Part shown: positions 1 to 6,950 of the stretch, piece after piece
Layout: each line of letters opens with the position of its first letter
Numbering within the stretch: position 1 is the first letter of the stretch
Assembly (NCBI GenBank): GCA_012512335.1
Contig: JAAZEK010000102.1
Span: 1-8,796 of the forward strand
Direction: 5' to 3'
DNA from: Clostridiales bacterium
Lineage (GTDB): Bacteria > Bacillota > Clostridia > Caldicoprobacterales > DTU083
Length of the DNA stretch: 8,796 nt
Notes under the pieces: generated by a model
What the model was told of the DNA's origin: nothing
The model's input: the letters and a program-made list of their open reading frames with translations, nothing else
The model's database searches: none
Program-made: the position numbers and the translations under genes

Positions 1-132
1 CACAGCGCAATCTGTCTTGAAACACAAGGCTTTCCTAACAGCATGAAGAAGACTTGGTTCCCCTCGCCTATTCTTCGAGCAGGAAACACTTACGAATCGC
101 GCACACTATATCGTTTTTCTGTTCGCGATTAG
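1..132 (+). CDS. galM: Aldose 1-epimerase (mutarotase), C-terminal end, 5' truncated by window edge
   Basis: Reading frame 1 of the plus strand is open from the window edge to TAG at 130-132 and gives 43 residues. The visible tail begins HSAICLETQGFPNS and continues with FPSPILRAG and a Y..RT.YRFS ending. This matches the C-terminus of the aldose 1-epimerase family (typically cLEtQ.fPd...fps.iLrpGe.Y...t.y.F). The Glu of CLETQ (codon 19-21) corresponds to the catalytic base known for GalM. The family interconverts alpha and beta anomers of aldoses in the cytoplasm; beside xylA and xylB it would plausibly supply the xylose anomer used by the isomerase. The gene converges on xylB: its TAG overlaps the xylB TAA, so the coding regions share 4 nt. 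The fragment is too short to tell a galactose-type from a xylose-type mutarotase. The symbol is a family-level guess. Confidence 0.82.
   Translation, partial: HSAICLETQGFPNSMKKTWFPSPILRAGNTYESRTLYRFSVRD
95..130. repeat. Short inverted repeat spanning the convergent galM/xylB ends
   Basis: AATCGCG at 95-101 is perfectly repeated in inverse as CGCGATT at 124-130, with a 22-nt spacer. It lies across the end of the mutarotase gene and touches the xylB stop codon. It could form a 7-bp stem in either transcript, but no U-tract follows on either strand, so it is not a typical rho-independent terminator. It may be chance or a weak transcript-end structure. Confidence 0.25.
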
Positions 133-1649
133 AGTTCAGACAGTGAAATGAAATCTTCCTTAAGGCTTAAATAAAGTTGATGATATAGTGGATATATCTG
201 CTGATAGCGATCATGGACAGCTTTTTTAGGTTTGCTGCTGGCCACAGGTACTACTGCTTCAGAACAAGCTTCCTTTAAGTCTTTATATGACCCTGTTGCA
301 ACTGCAGCTAGGAGGGCAACACCAAGAGTGCCACCAGTATTTGCCGCCAACTTGTGAACAGGAACACCATAAACATCTGCCAACATCTGTCTCCAAAAAG
401 GACTTGCCCCTCCACCAGTAGCCCGCATATCGGACAAAGACAAATCAAGTTCACGCATAATGTTAACAGTATCAAGCTGTGAAAAAGATACCCCCTCCAT
501 AATTGCACGTATTAGATGCCCTTTATTATGACGAGCCGATAGTCCAAAAAATACTCCTCTTGCATTTGGATCTAGCCAAGGGGTACGTTCGCCCATGAGA
601 TAAGGGAGATATATTAAACGGTCAGAACCAGCTTCTACTGTCATGGCTATTTCGTCCATGTAAGCATAAGGATTCTTATTTTCTTTTTTGGCTAAATGGA
701 GTAGATCCTGACAAAAATTATCTCGAAACCAAGATAGAGACAATCCAGCTGCTTGGGTTACTCCCATGACATGCCATGCATTCGGCACAGCTGCACACAT
801 AGTGTGGATTCTACCTTCTGGATCAATTTTTATACTATCAGTGTGTGCGAAAACAACACCTGAAGTACCTATTGTCGTAAAGGCTTTACCAGCTTCAATT
901 ACCCCTGTACCAATAGCAGCAGCAGCATTATCGCCTGCACCGCCAACTATTGGAGTACCTTCTTTAAGTCCAGTCAAAGTAGCAGCTGTACTTGAAATTT
1001 CTGAGGTTATCTCAATAGACTCATACACAGGAGGCAATAGATCATGATCCAGTTCTGTTAATTCCAGCATTTCATTGGACCAATTTCGCCTACCTACATC
1101 AAGTAATTGAGTTCCTGAGGCATCAGATACTTCTGTAGCAAAAACTCCAGATAGACGGAAGCGAATATAATCTTTAGGTAGCAACACCATGCGACATTTA
1201 TCGAACAATTCAGGCTCGTATTGTTTCACCCACAGGAGTTTAGCCAAGGTGAATCCTGTTACAGGAGGATTTGCTGTCATCTCAATGATTTCAGTTCGAC
1301 CTATTTTGCTCTCTAGCCAATCAACTTGTTCTTCAGTGCGTTGATCAGCCCAAATAATAGCAGGGCGAATCACGTTGTCATCTTCATCTAGCATAACTAG
1401 GCCATGCATTTGTCCTGACAAACCAAGTCCTTTAATCTCCTTAGGATTTACTCCTGACTGGGCAATGACTGCCGCTATCGTTTCAATAGTAGCTTTCCAC
1501 CAGTCTTCAGGTATCTGCTCCGCCCAACCATTGTGAGGCTGGTATAAGGGATAAGAGGAGGAAGCCGTCGCTACGACTTCCCCACTCTCTAGATATAAAT
1601 CTGTTTTGGTCGCACTTGTTCCGATATCAATACCAATTAGGTAAGCCAT
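129..1649 (-). CDS. xylB: Xylulokinase XylB
   Basis: ATP-dependent kinase converting D-xylulose to D-xylulose 5-phosphate in the cytoplasm, the second step of the isomerase pathway. At 506 aa it has full length for the FGGY family. The N-terminal phosphate-binding motif GIDIGTSATK (residues 6-15) contains Asp8. SGQMHG (78-83) and WADQR (100-104) are the substrate-site motifs typical of XylB, and GGAGDN (236-241) carries the expected catalytic base Asp240. MGERTPW (352-358) is typical of the family, and GGGASPFW (412-419) is the ATP-side FGGY signature. The ATG at 1649 is preceded by an AAAGGAT ribosome binding site and lies 16 nt after the xylA stop, so the gene is cotranscribed with xylA. 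Its stop codon overlaps the convergent mutarotase gene and no clear terminator follows. The paired QMHG and WADQR motifs favour xylulose over glycerol or gluconate as substrate. Confidence 0.96.
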   Translation of the reverse strand: MAYLIGIDIGTSATKTDLYLESGEVVATASSSYPLYQPHNGWAEQIPEDWWKATIETIAAVIAQSGVNPKEIKGLGLSGQMHGLVMLDEDDNVIRPAIIWADQRTEEQVDWLESKIGRTEIIEMTANPPVTGFTLAKLLWVKQYEPELFDKCRMVLLPKDYIRFRLSGVFATEVSDASGTQLLDVGRRNWSNEMLELTELDHDLLPPVYESIEITSEISSTAATLTGLKEGTPIVGGAGDNAAAAIGTGVIEAGKAFTTIGTSGVVFAHTDSIKIDPEGRIHTMCAAVPNAWHVMGVTQAAGLSLSWFRDNFCQDLLHLAKKENKNPYAYMDEIAMTVEAGSDRLIYLPYLMGERTPWLDPNARGVFFGLSARHNKGHLIRAIMEGVSFSQLDTVNIMRELDLSLSDMRATGGGASPFWRQMLADVYGVPVHKLAANTGGTLGVALLAAVATGSYKDLKEACSEAVVPVASSKPKKAVHDRYQQIYPLYHQLYLSLKEDFISLSEL

Positions 1650-1665
1650 ACTGAATCCTTTTTCT

Positions 1666-2979
1666 CTAGCTGAACATTATCTGGTTCAGTGTGCTTTCCA
1701 GATATTCCTGCCTTCCGCTGGAAGGAACAGGCTCTTCATTAGCGGCTGCATAATCTGCCAAATCTTCTAAGCTCACATTTCCAGCTTCAGTTTTTGCACC
1801 TAAATCTGCATCCCAACTCGAGTATCTTTCTTTTACGAATTCGTCCAAGAAACCATCTTCAATTATTTTTGCAGCTAGCCGTAAACCCAATGCAAAGGAA
1901 TCCATTCCTGCAATATAAGCAAGGAAAATATCCTCTGGTGATGATGAACTTCTACGTGTTTTAGCATCGAAATTCAAGCCGCCATTAGTAAAGCCGCCTG
2001 CACGTATGATCTCCAAGACCGCTAATGTCGTATCATAAACATTTGTGGGGAACTGATCTGTATCCCAACCTAGAAGTAGGTCGCCTTGATTTGCATCCAC
2101 TGAACCAAATGCTCCATTGATAGCAGCTACCCGTAGCTCATGTTGGAAACTGTGTCCAGCTAATGTAGCGTGATTAGCTTCAATGTTTAATTTGAAATCA
2201 CCAAGCAAATCGTATTGTCGTAAAAAATTAAGAGAAGTTGCAGCATCAAAATCATATTGATGTTTCATCGGCTCTTTTGGTTTTGGTTCGATATAGAAAT
2301 CCCCCGTAAAACCAATTTTTCTAGCGTAATCTACCACTAGTCTCATAAGAATTGCCATATGCTCAATTTCTCTACCCATATCGGTATTAAGCAAGGTTTC
2401 GTATCCTTCACGTCCGCCCCAGAAAACATATCCGGAACCACCGAGTTCTACGGTAATTTCTATTGCTTTTTTCAATTCAGCTGCAGCATATGCAAAGACA
2501 TCAAATGATGGTGATGTCCCAGCACCGTTCATATATCTTGGGTTTGAAAATAGATTTGACGTACCCCAGAGCACTTTTTTGTTATGCTCCTTTTGCAAAT
2601 CCTTCAAGACTAAGGTTATATTGTCCAGGCGCTTAAAAGATTCTGACAACGTCTCCCCTTCTGCTGCAATATCTACGTCATGAAAGCAGTAATAGTCAAT
2701 ATCGAGCTTATTCATGAGTTCAAATCCTGCTTCGGCCTTGGCAACAGTGTGAGCTTCAACATCTGTATAACCATAGTTCTTGTTGATGGTATCTCTACCA
2801 AACATATCGGTCCCGCCTGCAACTAAAGTGTGCCAATAACTCATTGAAAACTTTAGTTGTTCACGCATACTTTTGCCCAAAATTACTTCATCGGGATTGT
2901 AATACTTAAATGTAAATTTATCACGGTTTTTGGGACCAGCGTACTCAATGTTTGGAACATTCGGGAAATATTTTGACAT
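1666..2979 (-). CDS. xylA: Xylose isomerase XylA
   Basis: Metal-dependent isomerase converting D-xylose to D-xylulose in the cytoplasm. It has 437 aa from the chosen ATG and looks like a class II (long N-terminus) enzyme. The full active-site set is visible, one residue below E. coli numbering: His100 and Asp103 in CFHDVD; Glu231 and Lys233 in IEPKPKEP; Glu267 and His270 in IEANHA; Asp295 in GSVDAN; Asp306 and Asp308 in GWDTDQF; Asp338 in LNFDAK. Both divalent metal sites should therefore be intact. An in-frame ATG lies 8 codons upstream at 3003, but the ATG at 2979 has a perfect TAGGAGG four bases before it and gives the family's usual MSKYFPN-type start, so 2979 is preferred. It is the first gene of the xylAB operon, expressed from a promoter at 3052-3080 and probably repressed by XylR at 3022-3038. 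Confidence 0.97.
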   Translation of the reverse strand: MSKYFPNVPNIEYAGPKNRDKFTFKYYNPDEVILGKSMREQLKFSMSYWHTLVAGGTDMFGRDTINKNYGYTDVEAHTVAKAEAGFELMNKLDIDYYCFHDVDIAAEGETLSESFKRLDNITLVLKDLQKEHNKKVLWGTSNLFSNPRYMNGAGTSPSFDVFAYAAAELKKAIEITVELGGSGYVFWGGREGYETLLNTDMGREIEHMAILMRLVVDYARKIGFTGDFYIEPKPKEPMKHQYDFDAATSLNFLRQYDLLGDFKLNIEANHATLAGHSFQHELRVAAINGAFGSVDANQGDLLLGWDTDQFPTNVYDTTLAVLEIIRAGGFTNGGLNFDAKTRRSSSSPEDIFLAYIAGMDSFALGLRLAAKIIEDGFLDEFVKERYSSWDADLGAKTEAGNVSLEDLADYAAANEEPVPSSGRQEYLESTLNQIMFS

Positions 2980-2983
2980 AAAA

Positions 2984-2990
2984 CCTCCTA
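2984..2990 (-). promoter_or_regulatory. xylA ribosome binding site
   Basis: On the minus strand TAGGAGG is followed by TTTT and then the ATG at 2979. This consensus Shine-Dalgarno sits inside the 8-codon extension that the upstream ATG at 3003 would add, which decides the xylA start in favour of 2979. Confidence 0.9.
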
Positions 2991-3021
2991 AGTGATTAAT
3001 CAATCTAATAATAAATTTCCT

Positions 3022-3038
3022 TTAGTTAGTACAACTAA
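3022..3038. promoter_or_regulatory. Probable XylR operator (xylO)
   Basis: A perfect 6-bp palindrome TTAGTT (3022-3027) and AACTAA (3033-3038) is separated by 5 bp. Firmicute ROK-type XylR operators have TTAGTT/AACTAA outer arms, usually with a longer centre, so this looks like a compact version. It lies between the xylA -10 box and the xylA ribosome binding site, about +8 to +24 of the xylA transcript if transcription starts near 3045. It also lies just upstream of the xylR -35 box. Binding should block xylA transcription and may modulate xylR. Assignment to XylR is an inference from motif and position. Confidence 0.72.
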
Positions 3039-3043
3039 CATAC

Positions 3044-3072
3044 TTGAAAAAACTATAGCAGAATGTTAAAAT
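3044..3072 (+). promoter_or_regulatory. xylR promoter (sigma-A type)
   Basis: The -35 box TTGAAA (3044-3049) and -10 box TAAAAT (3067-3072) are separated by 17 bp. A TG one base before the -10 gives an extended -10. Transcription would start near A3079, leaving a leader of about 40 nt. The element overlaps the xylA promoter on the opposite strand almost completely. Confidence 0.68.
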
Positions 3073-3080
3073 TTGGTCAA
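3052..3080 (-). promoter_or_regulatory. xylA promoter (sigma-A type)
   Basis: On the minus strand the -35 box TTGACC (3080-3075) and -10 box TATAGT (3057-3052) are separated by exactly 17 bp. TGC directly before the -10 makes an extended -10. The predicted start is near A3045, giving a leader of about 65 nt that contains the operator and the AGGAGG site. This is the strongest promoter-like sequence in the window. Confidence 0.75.
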
Positions 3081-3118
3081 CGTCAAACTGCGAAAAAGAG
3101 AGTGAAATTAGAATTTTG

Positions 3119-4393
3119 ATGCTAAAACAAAACCAAGCTCAGTTGCGTGCCCATAACACCTCACTTGTTCTCGAGACTATTCTCAGGGATCAACCAATTT
3201 CGCGTGCTGATTTAGCAAGATCTACTTTATTAAATAAAGTTACAATCTCCGATATCGTTAAAGAACTGCTTGATAACAATTTGATTAAAGAGATCGGAAT
3301 GGGAGAGTCCAGCGGTGGTAGGCGTCCAACAATGTTGAAGCAGAATGAAAAAGCCGGCTTTGCTTTAGCTGTTAATCTGGCCCCTGGGGAACTCACTATA
3401 TTAGCTACTTGGCTCGACGGGTGCCCTATCGAGCGTGAGCTGTCAAAGACCTTTCCTTTAGATCGTGAGAAAACAATTCCCATGTTGATCGAGGCTGTCA
3501 CGCAGATGCTGGATATGCTGCCAGCTCCTGTTGAACAGAGTCCAGCAGTAGGCAAACCAAGATTAATGAAAGTTGATGATAATCCAAAAGATTGTGTGCC
3601 GTTAGTAGGGATCGGTGTAGCTATACACGGAAATGTTTTTGAAGATAAAATTTTGTTCACTCCGCATTACGATCTTGCTAACTTAAATTTATGTGAGGAC
3701 CTGAGAGAGCATTTTGGCGTTCCTGTCCATCTTGGGAATGAAGCTAATTTTAGTGCGTTAGGTGAACTTGGTGCGGGAACAGTGTCTGATCATAGCATCA
3801 TTATCAGCATCCACAGTGGTATAGGTGCTGGCCTTATTCGTAATGGGCAGTTGGACGTGGGCAGCCATGGATATGCAGGCGAGGTTGGTCATACTATAGT
3901 TGTACCAGATGGTGTACCATGCCCTTGTGGAAATCAAGGTTGCGTGGAGCAATACGCTTCGAATTGGGCTATGCGCAATTTATACAGAAAATTAAGCAGA
4001 AATCCTAAAGCTACATTGCGTGATTTAATAATCGGATTTGAAGCAAATGAGCCGAGCGCTATAACTTGCACCATCCAGTTTATTCAATATTTGGCGATTC
4101 TGGTGAACAATCTGAGTCAAACACTTGATCCCGAGACCATCATTATTAATAGCCGTATGACTGCCGCTATCCCAGAGCTTATTCCTTCTATCATCTCAAA
4201 TCAGATGTCTAAATTAGCTGTCCCGGCAATCATTGAAGCTTCTAAGCTAGGTGACCCTGCTATCCTCTATGGGGGGATATTTGAAGTTGTACGAGATTTT
4301 TACGGGACCAAACGAATTACTTTCCCTTACTTCAATGTCCAAAATCAAGCGAATACTCTTTCTATTAATCAAGATAATGAGATGATTGTGTAA
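3119..4393 (+). CDS. xylR: ROK-family xylose-responsive repressor XylR
   Basis: Cytoplasmic transcription repressor expected to bind the palindrome at 3022-3038 and release it when xylose is present. It has 424 aa from the ATG at 3119; a TTG directly before it (3116) could also start. Residues about 19-57 form a MarR-like winged helix-turn-helix (ISRADLARST.LNKVTISDIV), followed by the GGRRP wing. A ROK domain covers the rest, with the zinc-binding signature GEVGH (His258) and CPCGNQGC (Cys268, Cys270, Cys275). Glu replaces the catalytic Asp of ROK kinases in GNEAN (Glu208), and the N-terminal ATP-binding DxGGT motif is absent, which supports a repressor rather than a sugar kinase. The protein is longer than the roughly 385-390 aa of Bacillus XylR, mainly through a Pro/Lys/Asp-rich insertion at about 136-159 and a C-terminal tail. 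No strong ribosome binding site precedes it (only GAGAG at 3098-3102), which fits low expression. It is divergent from xylAB. Confidence 0.92.
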   Translation: MLKQNQAQLRAHNTSLVLETILRDQPISRADLARSTLLNKVTISDIVKELLDNNLIKEIGMGESSGGRRPTMLKQNEKAGFALAVNLAPGELTILATWLDGCPIERELSKTFPLDREKTIPMLIEAVTQMLDMLPAPVEQSPAVGKPRLMKVDDNPKDCVPLVGIGVAIHGNVFEDKILFTPHYDLANLNLCEDLREHFGVPVHLGNEANFSALGELGAGTVSDHSIIISIHSGIGAGLIRNGQLDVGSHGYAGEVGHTIVVPDGVPCPCGNQGCVEQYASNWAMRNLYRKLSRNPKATLRDLIIGFEANEPSAITCTIQFIQYLAILVNNLSQTLDPETIIINSRMTAAIPELIPSIISNQMSKLAVPAIIEASKLGDPAILYGGIFEVVRDFYGTKRITFPYFNVQNQANTLSINQDNEMIV

Positions 4394-4481
4394 TTAGAGG
4401 TATAAGCGCCTCATAATATTTAAGTAAAAAGAGGGCATCTTAATCGATGCCCTCACTGACGTCAAATATTCACTACATTAT
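4394..4481. other. Convergent spacer between xylR and the transporter operon
   Basis: This 88-bp spacer separates two 3' ends. It holds the transporter terminator described separately, and a weak 4-bp hairpin (GAGG at 4397-4400 with CCTC at 4409-4412) just after xylR. That hairpin is followed by an AT-rich stretch and is too weak to call as the xylR terminator. No gene is present. Confidence 0.7.
4426..4454 (-). terminator. Rho-independent terminator of the ABC transporter operon
   Basis: Read on the minus strand, GAGGGCATC (4454-4446), a 6-nt loop and GATGCCCTC (4439-4431) form a perfect 9-bp stem followed by TTTTT (4430-4426). It lies 27 nt after the permease 2 stop. On the plus strand the same stem is preceded by A5 but followed by ACTGAC, so it should terminate xylR transcripts poorly. 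Confidence 0.9.
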
Positions 4482-5447
4482 CTATTGCGCAGCTACTTCC
4501 ACTTCAGCTTTTGCACGGTCCGCAGCTGATCTGGACTCCGCTCTAATCATCAGAGCTACACTTGCAAGTAAGAGTATTCCTTGGATCAAAGCAACATTTT
4601 CCGAACCGACATTAGCGATAATTAACCCACTCTCCAGAATGCTTATCAGCAAGGCACCAACAAGAACCTTTGCTACGCTACTTTTACTACCGCCTTCGAC
4701 TGGAACACCTCCGACATAAACAGCCATCATTAATCGCAGTTCATAGCCTTGTCCCATCTGTGAACTCAAACCTCCAATTTGCGCACTTGTTAAAGACGCA
4801 GCTAGTCCAACAAAGGCGCCTGCGATTAGGAATCCTATAACTTTAATCCATTTGGTTTTTAATCCAACATATGCTGCTGCAACCTCATTCTCGCCTAGAA
4901 ATTTTGCCCCGTATCCTATTTTTGAGTAACTGAATAAATATATTGCAACAGCAGTAGCAATGAGAAGAATTATTATTCTTATTTCCAGTTTATTGAGTTC
5001 TAATGTTGATGGATGAAAACTAACTAACCTACCTCTCGTTAACATAACCTGAAAGGATTTTAGTGTGATCATCGTTGCGATGGTAACCATAATCGAAGGC
5101 ACTTTAAAATGTGCAACCAAAACACCATTTAAAAACCCAACGGCAGCAGCAATTACTATAGTCAACAACATAAATGGTATGACACCTAAACTGCCAACTA
5201 GAGTTCCAGCTACAGCGGCTGAAAAAGCGAGATTTGCTCCGGTAGATATGTCAATCGATCCCTGAGCTACTACGAATAATAAACCAAATGCCCCTATGGT
5301 CAGGGGTATCATCTTACTAATAATGCTCCTAATGTTATAAGCATTAAAAAAAGCTTGTCCATTAACAATGGAAAATACAACAAATAAAACTAGTAGTAGA
5401 AGGAACGGAAAAATTATCCCTAGATTTTTCTTTACGACGTTTTTCAT
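4482..5447 (-). CDS. Sugar ABC transporter permease 2 (CUT2/BPD_transp_2 family)
   Basis: Integral membrane subunit of a ribose/xylose-type ABC importer, 321 aa, the usual family length. An N-terminal transmembrane segment (about 10-28) is followed by multiple hydrophobic helices (about 47-61, 70-88, 90-112, 156-173, 203-222, 257-279, 284-301). The family hallmark normally written GGIDLSVG appears as QGSIDISTGANLAFS (62-76). The loop VGLKTKWIKVIGFLIAG (194-210) matches the conserved G.n....k...F..sG cytoplasmic loop that contacts the ATPase. A charged Ala/Glu/Arg tail ends the protein. The ATG at 5447 overlaps the ATPase stop in a TAATG, with AGGTGATG just upstream, so translation is coupled. 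It is the last gene of the transporter operon and is followed by a terminator. Its partner is the distinct permease 1; the two probably form a heterodimer. The substrate is inferred as xylose or another pentose from context only. Confidence 0.9.
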   Translation of the reverse strand: MKNVVKKNLGIIFPFLLLLVLFVVFSIVNGQAFFNAYNIRSIISKMIPLTIGAFGLLFVVAQGSIDISTGANLAFSAAVAGTLVGSLGVIPFMLLTIVIAAAVGFLNGVLVAHFKVPSIMVTIATMITLKSFQVMLTRGRLVSFHPSTLELNKLEIRIIILLIATAVAIYLFSYSKIGYGAKFLGENEVAAAYVGLKTKWIKVIGFLIAGAFVGLAASLTSAQIGGLSSQMGQGYELRLMMAVYVGGVPVEGGSKSSVAKVLVGALLISILESGLIIANVGSENVALIQGILLLASVALMIRAESRSAADRAKAEVEVAAQ

Positions 5448-6949
5448 TACAGCATCACCTCAATTATCTTATTCTCTGTCAAACCTTCGCTGCGTCTAAT
5501 GCACTCCTTAATTTTTCCACCTTTAAATACATATACAGTGTCAGACAACCCAATGATTTCAGGCAATTCGTCCGATACTAATAACACTGCAACATCATCT
5601 TCTTTAAGCTGTTCTATAATGTCATAAATATAGCTTTTTACGCCAACGTCAACACCTCGTGTGGGTGAATCAAAAATCAGAACACTCTTGTTTTGTATGA
5701 GCCACCTACCTAAATTTATTTTCTGACGATTTCCTCCACTAAGGGATCGCAAAGGAGCCTTTTCTCCAGTTGCAACAACCTTGTAATCGCCAATCACCTG
5801 TTTTCCAGCTTCATGAATTTTCTTAGGTCTAATAACACCCAACTTACCACTGAGCTCATTCAGCATCGTGATAGCAACATTGTGTTCTATAGTGTCGTCC
5901 ACCATCAAAGCTTGAGTATCTCTATCTTTTGGTACATAACCCAAACCACTTTTATTAGCGATTGAAGCATTTGTGATTTTCACATTACCGTTTGTCAGAG
6001 TAACTTCTCCTGACAATAAAGGTCTGACTCCATACACGGCCTCAGCTACTTGGTGAATGCCCGAATCACTAAGTCCGCATAGCCCGACGATCTCTCCTTT
6101 GTGTAAATCAAATGATACGTTTGAAAAATTTAATCCATCTGAAATATTATTGATGGTTAGGGCAACTTCGCTACTATAGTTATCGCTGATATCTTCCCGA
6201 TAAAGATTATCTTTAAGCTCGCGTCCAACCATCAATTGCTTTAACTGGCCTTCATTTAAAAATTTGCACTCTTCAGTTGTAATTTTTTGACCATCACGCA
6301 AAACGGTAATCCTGTCAGTCAAAGCTAACATCTCTTCTAAATCATGTGAAATAAGCAAAACAGATTTATTATCTGAAATTAATTTTTTAACTACTTCAAA
6401 AAGCCCTTCTCTTGAATCGTGTGACAAGGCAGCTGTTATTTCATCAAGAATTAATAGGTCAGGTTCAATGGATAGTGCTCGGGCTAGCTCGACAATTTTC
6501 TTTTGTTCAACACTTAGGCTTCCGACCAACAGTCTAGGATTTAGTGCGGGCAAGCTCCATTTTTCAAATATCTGAGCTGCTTCATTATTTAATAAAGTAT
6601 TATTAATAATATTTGCCTTCTTAAATTGCTCCATTCTACCTAGATATAAATTGGCAGCGATTGAAAGGCCATCAACAAGGCCTAGTTCTTGCACAACAGT
6701 TCCGATTTTCGCTTCAATAGCAACTAACGGTGTCAGCGGATCGTATTCTTTACCACGTAAAAACATTTTTCCGCTGTCCATTTTTTGCATACCAGCAATC
6801 ATGGAGATCATTGTAGATTTACCAGAACCATTTTCTCCTATCAAACCATGAACTTCACCTGGTTTTATATTGAAGCTAATGTTTTGATTTGCTTTAGTGG
6901 CTCCAAAACTTTTACTAACATCCTCAGTTCTAAATAAGTAATTGTCCAA
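5447..6949 (-). CDS. Sugar ABC transporter ATP-binding protein, double NBD (RbsA/MglA/XylG type)
   Basis: Cytoplasmic motor of the CUT2 importer, 500 aa, with two fused nucleotide-binding domains. NBD1 is canonical: Walker A GENGSGKST (38-46), Q-loop Gln87, signature LSVEQ (145-149), Walker B LLILDE with Asp169 and catalytic Glu170, H-loop His202. NBD2 has a good signature LSGGNRQK (403-410), but its Walker A region GLSDSGIHQ (292-300) has no Lys or Arg. Its Walker B LIFDSPTRGVDVG (424-436) has Ser428 where the catalytic Glu normally stands. NBD2 therefore probably does not hydrolyse ATP. The start is TTG at 6949: an in-frame TGA lies three codons upstream, and no ATG precedes the conserved N-terminus. 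AAGGAG at 6967-6962 serves as ribosome binding site with a long 12-nt spacing. It starts 1 nt after the permease 1 stop and overlaps permease 2 by 1 nt. It could be called XylG-like, but the substrate is not readable from the sequence. Confidence 0.93.
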   Translation of the reverse strand: MDNYLFRTEDVSKSFGATKANQNISFNIKPGEVHGLIGENGSGKSTMISMIAGMQKMDSGKMFLRGKEYDPLTPLVAIEAKIGTVVQELGLVDGLSIAANLYLGRMEQFKKANIINNTLLNNEAAQIFEKWSLPALNPRLLVGSLSVEQKKIVELARALSIEPDLLILDEITAALSHDSREGLFEVVKKLISDNKSVLLISHDLEEMLALTDRITVLRDGQKITTEECKFLNEGQLKQLMVGRELKDNLYREDISDNYSSEVALTINNISDGLNFSNVSFDLHKGEIVGLCGLSDSGIHQVAEAVYGVRPLLSGEVTLTNGNVKITNASIANKSGLGYVPKDRDTQALMVDDTIEHNVAITMLNELSGKLGVIRPKKIHEAGKQVIGDYKVVATGEKAPLRSLSGGNRQKINLGRWLIQNKSVLIFDSPTRGVDVGVKSYIYDIIEQLKEDDVAVLLVSDELPEIIGLSDTVYVFKGGKIKECIRRSEGLTENKIIEVML

Positions 6950-6950
6950 T

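Noticed and set aside
2980..3003. Upstream in-frame ATG that would lengthen XylA by 8 residues (MINHLGGF)
   Set aside because: The consensus TAGGAGG lies within this extension, correctly spaced for the ATG at 2979, and the shorter protein has the usual XylA N-terminus and active-site numbering.
3071..3086. Possible CcpA catabolite-repression (cre) site near the xylA -35 (TTTG...CAAA half-palindrome)
   Set aside because: Only four outer base pairs are symmetrical and the central CG with flanking A/T pattern of cre sites is not met. A motif scan with the cre matrix would decide.
3190..3660. Long antisense open frame within xylR, and similar shadows within xylB (766-1047) and the permeases
   Set aside because: Each lies opposite a well-recognised gene, shows no recognisable motif, and its composition is that of the reverse complement of the real gene.
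4457..4464. TGACGTCA 8-bp palindrome beside the transporter terminator
   Set aside because: It is short, lies downstream of a stop codon with no promoter nearby, and is most simply chance.
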